Source: Perognathus longimembris pacificus (lineage: Eukaryota; Chordata; Mammalia; Rodentia; Heteromyidae). From it: a stretch of 64,000 nucleotides of DNA. This document shows positions 30,801 through 40,500 of this stretch, piece by piece. The position numbers and the translations under genes were made by a program. Every line of letters begins with the position of its first letter. Within the stretch, counting starts at the first letter, position 1. Where the stretch lies: positions 52,493,398-52,557,397 of the forward strand of contig NC_063168.1 of NCBI RefSeq assembly GCF_023159225.1, given 5' to 3'. Under the pieces are notes generated by a model. The model was not told the DNA's origin and ran no database searches. It worked only from the letters and a program-made list of their open reading frames with translations.

Positions 30801-31168
30801 AAACAAAAAACCCTCAAAACACTATAAAACCCAACCCTTTACAAGCAGAATTCTCATGTTAAGAATTTCTCTCATATATCAATTTCATAAAATCATGCTT
30901 TCATGTATTTTGGTATAGAACTGTACTGTGATACCCATAAAAGCTCTCCTCTCAATAAGAAAGCTTTCTAGAAGGAAAAGGATATAGCTAGTTAAGATGA
31001 GGGAAGTTGTGAATTGTCCAAAGAATACTAATTATGGAATTGAGGAAATTCCTTCCTTAATACCATCACTGCATTTGCATGTATTTTCACAGAAAACTCG
31101 ATCTTACTGAAATTAAACGTTGTAGCCAGTCATACATGATTTGGAAGAGAAAGCTGTATAAATTAAAA

Positions 31169-31171
31169 GGA

Positions 31172-31245
<74 letters not shown>
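31169..31245 (+). repeat. Compound (TG)n(AG)n(TG)n microsatellite
   Basis: Three uninterrupted dinucleotide blocks in series. Confidence 0.95.
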
Positions 31246-31247
<2 letters not shown>

Positions 31248-31400
31248 CGCACGCCAGTCCTGGGTCTTGAACTCCAGGCCTTAGGCTCTCCTTTGGCATT
31301 TTCCCTTAAGACTCAAGCTCTACCACTTGAGCTACACTTCCACTTCTGGCTTTTTGAAGTGGTTAGAATTACAAATTGAGCCATCAGTGCCCAGTCTGAT
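31248..31400 (-). mobile_element. B1-Geo SINE, diverged
   Basis: CAGTCCTGGGTCTTGAACTC to TTGAGCCATCAGTGCCCAG. Confidence 0.65.
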
Positions 31401-31442
31401 CTAGAAATGTCACTTGTGGAATTATTTTAAAGAAATAATGAC

Positions 31443-31675
31443 AGAGCTGGATGCTGGTGTCTCATGCCTGTAATACTAGCTACTCAGGAGGCTGAGATCT
31501 GAAGATCACAGTTTGAAGACAGCCGGGGAATGAAAGGGTATTAGACTCTCATCTCAGAAAAGTCTTGAAGTGGCATTGTGATTCAAGTGGTAGAATGCTA
31601 TCCTTGAGCAAAAGCAGCTAAGGGACAGTGCCCAGACCTTGAGTTCAAGCCCCAGAACCAGCACCAAAAAGGAAA
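31443..31675 (+). mobile_element. B1-Geo composite SINE
   Basis: GAGCTGGATGCTGGTGTCTC to CCCAGAACCAGCACCAAAAA. Confidence 0.78.
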
Positions 31676-31849
31676 AGAAAAGAAAAAAATCAAGGATATA
31701 AATCTATACAAATTAATTCATATCAGCATTTTTTAACATAAAAATGGAAACCAATCCAAATTTCTTACAACAAAAAATACTGAGAAAATTGTATACTATT
31801 CAAGCATTACAGTGTTGTAGAATACTTATTGACTTGAAAAGTTTTAGGT

Positions 31850-32085
31850 TTTTTTTTTTTTAATTTTGATGCTGGTACTGGGGCTTGAACTTGGGGGCCT
31901 TCAGCCCTTTTTGGCTTTTTCTGCTCAAAGATGGTGCTCTACTACTTGAGCCACACCTCTATTTTGGGTGATTAATTGTAGATAAGAGTATTGCACACTT
32001 TCCTGCCCAGGCTGGATTTGAACACTGATCCTTAAATCTCAGTCTCCTGAGTAGGATTACAGGCATAAGCCACCAGATGCCTGGC
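31850..32085 (-). mobile_element. B1-Geo composite SINE
   Basis: GCTGGTACTGGGGCTTGAAC to AAGCCACCAGATGCCTGGC. Confidence 0.78.
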
Positions 32086-32099
32086 TCCTCGGAAAATCC

Positions 32100-32745
32100 T
32101 TTATGACACAATACATTGTACTGTAAACGCCTCAGGGTTCTACAGAGAAAAAGAACCAATGGAAAACCTATATGCTCATCAACATGTCCACCTCATTTAT
32201 TGTAAAGAATTTATTGACTTAGTGTAAAGATTTATTGTAAGGATTGTAAATAATTGCCTCACACAGTTCTAGCGCTGAGAAGTCTCACAATCTGTAGTAG
32301 GTAAACTGGAAACTCAGGAAAGCCAGTGGGATAGGTCGTTCCAGTGAAGACCTGAAGACCTGAGAACCAAAAAAGTCAGTGGTGTTAATCTCAGGCTCCA
32401 AAGTTGCAAAACTGGAGATCTAAGAAAAGCTAATTTCAGTTCCATTTGGAAGACCAGAAAAGATGGTGTCTTAGCTCAGTCAGGCAGGAGGCAGTCCCTC
32501 TTACTCAGCCTTTCAGTTCTACTGAGGTATCCACATGATTGGATGAGACTACCCACATTAGGCAGGGCAATCTTCTTGTCTCAAATGTTAATCTCATTCA
32601 GAAAACTCTTCACAGACACATCTATACTGACTCTGACAAAATGTCCAGGCACTTTGTGGTCCAGCCAAATTGAAACGAAGTCAATGCGCATCATACGTAC
32701 TAAGTAAAATAGTGTTGGTTTTTTAAATTTTATTTTAGTAAAACT
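32100..32745. other. Probable old mammalian interspersed repeat
   Basis: GATTGGATGAGACTACCCAC, then AATGTTAATCTCATTCAGAA and TCCAGGCACTTTGTGGTCCA resemble a repeat common in other mammals; I cannot name the family. Confidence 0.4.
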
Positions 32746-32749
32746 ATAA

Positions 32750-32872
32750 GTTGGGCATCACTAGCGGCTTAAGATGCTGAGATCCAAGGATTGCAGTTAA
32801 AAGTCAGCCTGGGCAAAAAGCCTGTGACACTTTTATCCCCAGTTAACCAACAAAAAAGCTGGAAGTAGAGCC
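32750..32872 (+). mobile_element. B1-Geo SINE, left part
   Basis: TTGGGCATCACTAGCGGCTT to CAACAAAAAAGCTGGAAGTA, cut by the next copy. Confidence 0.65.
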
Positions 32873-33112
32873 CAGCACAGTAGCTCATGACTGTAATCCT
32901 AGCTACTCAAGAGGTTGAGATCTGAGGATGAAGATCAAAGCTAGCTCAGACAGTAAAGTCTTTCAGGCGCTCATCTCCAATTAATCACCAAAAAGCCAAA
33001 GTGGAGCTGTGACTCAGGTATTAGAGTGCTAGCCTTGAGCAAAAGAGCTCTGAGATGGCACCCAGGCCCTGAGTTCAAGCCCCAGGACTAGCACTCTCTC
33101 TAGCCCCCCCCC
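32873..33112 (+). mobile_element. B1-Geo composite SINE
   Basis: CAGCACAGTAGCTCATGACT to CAGGACTAGCACTCTCTC, then a C run at 33103-33118. Confidence 0.78.
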
Positions 33113-33274
33113 CCCCCCAATCCAGACATAAAGTTATGGCTCAAGTGGTAGTATTCCAGCCTTGAATGATGGCACTGAGGTCTGGAGTCCGAGCTACCCT
33201 GTCCTACCCCACCCCCATACACGTACACTACTTTCATGACTGGAATATTCCTAAGTACAGAATTCCTTACTACC

Positions 33275-33482
33275 GGGTTGGGAATGTGGCCTGGTGGTAG
33301 AGTGCTTGGCTCATATACATGAAGCCCTGGGTTTGATTCCCCAGCACCACATATATAGAAAACGGCCAGAAGTGGCGCTGTGGCTCAAGTGGCAGAGTGC
33401 TAGCCTTGAGCAAAAAGAAGCCAGGGACAGTGCTCAGGCCCTGAGTTCAAGGCCCAGGACTGGCAAAAAACAAAACAAAACA
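33275..33482 (+). mobile_element. IDL-Geo SINE with target-site duplication
   Basis: ACAGAATTCCTTACTACC at 33257-33274 and 33483-33500, a perfect 18-base duplication, the longest in the window. Confidence 0.96.
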
Positions 33483-33995
33483 ACAGAATTCCTTACTACC
33501 AAACATGGTAATGAATGAATTGCTAAACTCTAAGCTAGTCTAGCTTTGTAGTTAACATACCAGCCTGATCAAGTCTCAACAATATCCTTTCTTTCCTTGG
33601 AATTGAACTAATGGTTTTGAATGTGCTCTACCACTTGGACCACTCCTCCAGTCACTCTTTACATTGGTCATTATTGAGGTAAGGTCTTGCTTTATGCAAG
33701 GGCCAGCCTGGGGCTTTAATCCTCCCACTTGTGTTTCCTCCCTTTGTTGCTGGGGATGGCAGGAATAAACTACTGTGCCCAACTGTTGTGCTTTCCCTGC
33801 AGTTGGGATAACACTGAGAGATGGAATCTCTTGAACTTCTTTTTGCCTGGGTTGGCCTTGAACCTTGATTCCCTGATCTCCAAATCCCATAGGATTATAG
33901 GATTATAGCCTTGAATTACCACTCTGGCCTCATTCTTTCAGTAAATAAGGAACAACTCAATTGATTAATTTAGGGCTTTAAAATTTCATCCTTTC

Positions 33996-34206
33996 GGGCT
34001 GGGAATATGGCCTAGTGGCAAGAGTGTTTGCCTCCTACACATGAAGCTCTGGGTTCGATTCCCCAGCACCACATATATGGAAAACGGCCAGAAGGGCCGC
34101 TGTGGCTCAGGTGGCAGAGTGCTAGCCTTGAGCAAAAAGAAGCCAGGGATGGTGCTCAGGCCCTGAGTCCAAGGCCCAGGACTGGCCAAAAAAAAAAAAA
34201 AAAAAG
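33996..34206 (+). mobile_element. IDL-Geo SINE with target-site duplication
   Basis: ATTTCATCCTTTC at 33983-33995 and 34207-34219. Belongs to the CTCCTACACATGAAG / GGAAGGGCCGC variant also at 52489. Confidence 0.95.
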
Positions 34207-34444
34207 ATTTCATCCTTTCACACTTTTAAATACAATCAGGTATTCCTTAGAAGACCTCATAGGGAAGTTGTTTAAAATACGAAATGCTTTTCCTGTTGCT
34301 TTCCCTACCCCTCATACTTTGTACTCTGGTATTTGGCTAATGAGAAGTTAATTTTTAAATATGTATAAAAGAATTATGAACATTTCTCAGTAGATGTATT
34401 AAAAATAGAGATGAGGCAAAACATTTGCCTGTCTTTTCCTTTCC

Positions 34445-34645
34445 CTTTTTTGGGTGTGTGTGTGTATGCTGGTTCTTGGGCTTGAACTCAGACCTGGGCA
34501 CTGTCCCTGAGCTTTTTCTGCTCAAGGCTAGTGCTTTACCACTTGAATGACAGCTCTACTTCCAGCTTTTTTTTTTTTTTTTTGGTATAGTTAATGACTA
34601 ACTTTGAACCACAATATCAGATCTCAGCCTCCTGAGCAGCTAGAA
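34445..34645 (-). mobile_element. B1-Geo composite SINE
   Basis: GCTGGTTCTTGGGCTTGAAC to CAGCCTCCTGAGCAGCTAG. Confidence 0.7.
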
Positions 34646-34699
34646 AAGTAAAGTTACTTTTCTTTCTTTTCTTCTTCCCCTTCCCTTCTCCTCCTTGTC

Positions 34700-34928
34700 C
34701 TTCTTCTTCCTGGTCCTGGGTTTGAACTCAGGCTCTGGGTACTGTCTCTGAGTTTTGTTCTGAAGGATAGTGCTTTGCCATTTTGAGCCACAGCACCATT
34801 TTTGGCTTTTTGAGTAGTTAATTGGACTCTCACAGATTTTCCTGTCTGGGCTGGGTTTGAACAATGATCCTCAGATCTCAGCCTCCTGAGTAACAAGGAT
34901 TAAAAGGCATGAGTCACTGGTGCCAGGT
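34700..34928 (-). mobile_element. B1-Geo composite SINE
   Basis: CCTGGTCCTGGGTTTGAACT to AGTCACTGGTGCCAGG. Confidence 0.75.
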
Positions 34929-34929
34929 A

Positions 34930-36030
34930 GTAGTTTTTCCTAAGTTGGAAAAATGCTTATTTACATCATTGCTTGCTTATAAGTTCTCTTCTGTACAGTA
35001 TGTTTATATTAAAAATGAAAAATATTTATTGATGTCTATTAGAAGCTATGGGGTATAACAGACACTACATTTCAATAGGTTATTTATGGTAGTCTAATGG
35101 AAATTTTTAAGAAAGCCAAATTAGTGAGGCTTAACAGAATTAATCCTGTTTTTCAGAAAGTATATAAAAGCCTCTGTAATTATTAATACTTTTTAGAACA
35201 GTCCTGTTGATAAAAACAAAAATCAGTGAGATTTTGGGAGAACAAATATATTTATAGAATGTCTATTTTCTCACTAGATATTTTCTAGAGACAGATGAAT
35301 CACTTTCATAATTTGATAAAATTTGAAAAACTACATATAAAATTTGTAGCATTAGTTAGAGACAATCCATACTTTGTTCACCAAGGAGGCCTGCTTTTCC
35401 TGTATTTGACACTGAACGTCTATGTACATTGGGTTACAGCAGATGATAAAAATATTGATATTTAACAAGTTATTTTATGTGATATTTTAAACTCTTGTAA
35501 TATTCCAAGTATTTAAGTAATGTGTAGTGTGTGTGTGTGTATGTGTGTGTGTGTGTGATAAAAAGATCTTAAAACTATTGATAGAGCTGCCGGTACCTGA
35601 CAAATACATTGTTTAAAAATCAAAGTGGAATTTTAAGTCATTCTAACATAAAGAAAAGGCCTTCACTTATTTGGTATCTACAGTAAAAGCTCCAATCTCT
35701 ACTGAAAGACTAAATCCTTAAATTCTAGTTGAATTATCAGTGCATGACGTGGATTACAAAAAACAAAGCGCTGGAAGGGGAGAATAAATACATCACCCTG
35801 TGCTTCGGGCACAGATAATTTCAGAATTGCCATTAGCCAAAAAGACTTGTTGGGGTTTAGGGTTGTGTCAACTCCTTCCCCCTCCACCCCCGGGGCCTCC
35901 TTTGTCCATCAGACCAAGACTTCTCTCCAAGCCGGCTGGTGACCAACAGTTGACTAGTTCTGCGGGGGCTTGAGGCCTGAAGGGCAAAGACCACGATTCT
36001 CACCCTGATCACAGCCTCGCACGCTCGGGA
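34930..36030. other. Unique region upstream of SRSF7
   Basis: No SINEs for 1.1 kb before the CpG island, with a (TG)n run at 35524-35557. Absence of insertions suggests constraint or recent promoter function; no gene recognised. Confidence 0.5.
35524..35557 (+). repeat. (TG)n microsatellite
   Basis: Interrupted TG run. Confidence 0.9.
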
Positions 36031-36039
36031 TGAGTCTCA

Positions 36040-37520
36040 AAGATCACTGACTGAGTAGCGGACTAGGCCAGGTCCCCCCGACAGAAAGGCGGCGACAGCT
36101 TCTAGGCGAGCGGCTCCGTGTTACATTCTTCCCTAGACGGACCTAATGCACCTGTACCAAGAGTCCTATCGCCGAGGGTTCCTAGAGTTGGGGAAAATGA
36201 AACGGGGGTAGAGGGTCAGGGCTGGGGGGGAGGGGGAGGGAGGGAAAGGAGACCAGGAGGGGTCAGGAAAGGGGGAAAAGGGGAGGGGAAGGGAGGGAGC
36301 TGGTCGCCGTGGGGAAAGGCCACAGGTTTATCCGCGAGGTCGTGGTGTTCCCATAGTAACGTATCCCTCCGCCCGCGACCAGAGGCCGCCTGTGAGTTCC
36401 CTCCGCGTCGCTTCCTGGCTGTTTCCGCCCAGCTCCTTTGTGCCGCGCAGAACGTTGAAATGACGCATGCGCAAAGAAAAGAATCCCAGCCGCCGCGTAT
36501 ATAAGGGCGGGCCGGGACTCTTCCTCGTAGTGCCGCCGGGACCGTTGGCGAGAGACGGTGCGCAGTGACTTCCGTAACTACTTTGAGTCCCGGGCGCTGC
36601 GAGCTACAGAGCAGAGCACGCGGGGCTGGTCAACATGTCGCGTTATGGGCGTTATGGAGGAGGTGAGCGGCTGGTGTCTGGTAGAGGACGGGGCTGGGCC
36701 TGGAGGGAATGTGGCGAGGCCGGGGAGGGCTGGCGCGGCGGTTGGGAGACGGTTATTCCGCGTGCGTAATGGCGGCCTCTGTGCACGCCATGCGATGCCG
36801 GAGGCGGCCGCAGGGGTTAGCGGGCCGACGGGAGACGGGAATGGCGGTGTGCTTGTGTTGGGTTTGCGTGTTCTTGTGCATTTCTCGTCGCCCGACCTGG
36901 CCTAGCCGGAGGCAGGTCGGCCTTCGGGGCTTCGCCGCTGCCCCTCCTGGCGATGCCTGCCCGCCCGCCCGCGCGCGCGCCCGGCCCCCGCCCTCGGCGG
37001 CTGCCATTTTGCGCACATTGACGACTGCGGTGGCGCATTTCCGCGGCGCTTTCCCGCCACTGGGGCGGGCCGGCGGACGGGGTCCCTGAGGTGAACCGGG
37101 GGTGGGATTGGAGGCGGAGGGAAAACTGGCAGCTGCGACGCCGCACCTTCTCGTTACAGTGTAGGTTGGGGGGTGGGGAGGAAAAGCGGAGAGCTGATCC
37201 TGGCGACCGGTTTCCCTTCCCTTTCAGCTCTGCCGAGCGCGGTTTCTGGCTCCGGGGCGGGGAGCTGGAGTATGGGGCGCGCCTGCGCCTGGGCGGCCGG
37301 CTGCCGAGGAGGGCGCTGGTCGGCGCGGACCCGCTCCGGCGGCCCGGCCCCTTGCTGAGCCCGCCAGTGAGCCCAAGCCGCCGTCGCCGCGGGCCCGCGC
37401 GCTTCCAGCGAGCCCCGCGCCGAGGCTGCCGGGACTCGGGGGCGGGGCCGACGCCGGCGGGCCCGCCCGCCCCAGGCCTGGAGTATGCTCTTCCACGCGT
37501 CTGCGCTGTTAGCAGGCTTT
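36040..37520 (+). promoter_or_regulatory. SRSF7: SRSF7 CpG island
   Basis: Dense CpG sequence covering the promoter, exon 1 and the first 0.85 kb of intron 1 of SRSF7. It starts abruptly after AT-rich DNA and contains a G-rich, polypurine stretch at 36200-36300. The many long open frames in it, on both strands, are GC-composition artefacts. No SINE has inserted inside it. Confidence 0.85.
36465..36540 (+). promoter_or_regulatory. SRSF7: SRSF7 core promoter: NRF1 site, TATA box, pyrimidine-rich start
   Basis: GCATGCGCA (NRF1 core) lies at 36465-36473 and TATATAA at 36498-36504. About 20-30 bases further is a pyrimidine run CTCTTCCTC (36518-36526), a likely start site resembling a TOP/TCT initiator. 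The ATG is at 36635, giving a 5' UTR of roughly 105-110 nt. A TATA box inside a CpG island is typical of strongly expressed housekeeping splicing factors. The start site itself is inferred. Confidence 0.7.
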
Positions 37521-40500
37521 GCCGCTTCGAAGGGTCCTAAATCTAGCTTTACCAGACTTCACTGTTTTGGCTCCTCTCCCCCCCGAGAGATTTAAACTTA
37601 AACCCCATTTGCTGCAGCACTTGGGAGCAACTGTGTATTAAAACGGGTTTTCTCAGTATTTGTTGCTATTGTGGGCCAGGATTGCCCAAGCATGAATGGA
37701 TGTTTTTAGCAGCATCCCTAGCTTCTGCACCCTAGATGTCAAGAGTACTCCCATGGGCTGGGGATATGGCCTAGTGGTAAAGTGCTTGTCTCCTATAGAA
37801 GGAGCCCTGGGTTCGATTCCTCAGCACCACATATATAGAAAAAAGCCAGAAGTGGCGCTGTGGCTCAAACGGTAGAGGGCTAGCCTTGAGCAAAAAGAAG
37901 CCAGGAACAGTGCTCAGGCCCTGAGTTCAAGCTCCAGAACTGGCAAAACAAACAAAAATAATACTCCCTTGTCATAGCCTCAGTCACCATAAAAAGCAAT
38001 ATTGTTAAATCTCTGTGGTTAAAAAGTCTTGTTGTGGGCTGGGAATATGGCCTAGTGGCAAGAGTGCTTGCCTCGTATAAATGAAGCCCTGTGTTCGATT
38101 CCCCAGCACCACATATATAGAAAATGGCCAGAAGTGGCGTTGTGGCTCAAGTGACGGAGTGCTAGCCTTGAGCAAAAAGAAGCCAGGGACAGTGCTCAGG
38201 CCCTGAGTTCACAGCCTAGGACTGGCCAAAAAAAAAAGTCTTTTGTTAAAAGCTTTAAAATGCTCCCCCCCCCCCCACTGGAGTTTAACTTATGGCCTGG
38301 GGTTGCACTTAGCTTCTTCACTGAGGGTACCACTCTTATCACTTGAGTCACTACTCCACTTCTAGCTTTTTTTTGCTGGTTAATTGTAGGTCAGAATCTA
38401 GGTTGACTTCCTGAAACTGCATCTCAGATCTCAGCCTCCTGAGTAGCTAGAGTTAAAGATGTGAGCCATGGATGGATGCTTGGCCTAGAAAAACACTGCT
38501 CCAAAGTATTTTTCTCCATCATGAAGGGTAGGAAAAAACGAAAAGGTTTTCCACATGGAAAAGAGCCACTCGTTGTGTGTTTTGTGTGTGTGTGTGTTTG
38601 GTTTTTTTCCTTGTTGGTCCTGGGACTTGAACTCCGGGCCTGGGCTCTGTCTAGTACACTTAGTTGTCTTCTCTTCAGGTTAGCACTTTTTTTTTAGTCA
38701 TTTCAAAGGAGATGTACAGAAGGGTGAGTTGCATGTCAGGTAAAGAGTACATGTCTTTCTGGACAATGTCACTCTTTTCCTTGGTCTCCAGATTTTCCCT
38801 CCTGTTTTCCACCCACAAGTTTTTTTTGTTTTGTTTTGTTTTGTTTTTTGGCCAGTCCTGGGGCTTGGACTCAGGGCCTGAGCACTGTCCCTGGCTTTCT
38901 TTTTGCTCAAGGCTAGCACTCTGCCACTTGCCACAGCGCCCCTTCTGGCCGTTTTCTGTATATGTGGTGCTGGGGAATCGAACCTAGGGCTTCATGTATG
39001 GGAGGCAAGCTCTCTTGCCACTAGGCCATATCCCCAGCCCCCACCTACAAGTTTTATAGTTCATTTTCAACAGTGCCTTAGTGAGTACCCCTGCTGCATT
39101 TGTTATCCTTTTGTCCCTCCATTTTGGGGCACTCTGCCTCTTGTGCCACAGCCCCACTTCTGACTTTTTGGTAGTTCACAGATGGATGTTTCAGCCAGGC
39201 TGGCTTTTTTGAACTATGGTTCTCTGATCTCAGCCTTCTGAGCCATTGGCATCAGATGCATATCTGGTTTTTTGTTTGTCTTTGCTTGGACTCGACCTGA
39301 GCACTATCCCTGGCTTCTTTTTGCTCTACCCCTTGAGCCACTGTTTATGTGGTGCTGAACAGTCCGTCTGGGGCTATGTGCATGTTAGGCAAGCACTCTA
39401 CTGCTAAGCCACATTCCCAGCCCCGCATATCTTTTAACATTAAATTGGATCTCATAAAGAGCACTAAATAATAGGCTTTGCCCAAGCTGAGTGTGGTGGT
39501 GTGCCCCTGTATTTCCAGCATTTTAGGAAGTTGAGGTGAAAGCCTGAAGCTAGTCTGGGCAGCACAGGGAGACTGAATCAGAGAATGTATGTAGCTCACA
39601 AGACCCTGGGTGGACCTTGGTTCATCTCCCAGCACTGAAAAACAAAACACATTCTTGGCACAGACTTTGCATGGTCTGTTTCTGTTTTAAAGGAAATAGT
39701 TCATTTCAATTTGAGTCAAATACTGCCTAACTTTCTTTTCCTGTTTTTAAACAGAAACGAAGGTGTATGTTGGTAACCTGGGAACTGGTGCTGGCAAAGG
39801 AGAATTAGAAAGGGCTTTCAGTTACTATGGCCCCTTACGAACTGTGTGGATTGCCAGAAATCCTCCAGGATTTGCCTTTGTGGAGTTTGAAGATCCTAGA
39901 GATGCAGAAGATGCAGTACGTGGACTAGATGGAAAGTAAGTGAGATGTTAAGAAATGAAAATATTCCTGTGGTCTACATAGCCATCTAGGTGTGCCTACC
40001 TTGGATGCTATAGTCTAGAGACATGTTATTTACTTGAGGTAGCAAAGGTAAAATTATTTAAGAGTTCTAGATTTAGAGGTCACATGTATATGTGACTTAT
40101 TGAAACATTTTGTTTATTTGTCTTTTTGGGGTGGGAGAGAGAAGGTCTCTTCAAGTCTCTTCCTAGGTAGAAAGGGACTGAAATGCCATCATGGTGGTAG
40201 TTGTGAGTGTGAAGGGAATACACAGGCCTAACTTGGGAAAGGATGCCTTCCACAACACATCCTTGAGATCCCATCAGCCTGATGGGCTTGTGGGTTCCAG
40301 CTTTTGGTGCTGGGGCCAGCATTGGAGGAGGAGGGTGGGCCAAGGACAGAGGGAGTGGGTTGAATAGTTTTTAACTGGAGGATTTTGTTAAAATTGTTTT
40401 ACAGGGTGATTTGTGGTTCTCGAGTGAGGGTTGAACTATCAACAGGCATGCCTCGGAGATCTCGTTTTGATAGACCACCTGCCCGACGTCCCTTTGATCC

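Noticed and set aside
31087..31379. Thr-His / Cys-Val repeat peptides
   Set aside because: Microsatellite translations.
36118..37540. Several 100-150-codon frames around SRSF7 exon 1 on both strands
   Set aside because: High GC removes stop codons by chance; only the short SRSF7 exon 1 is supported.
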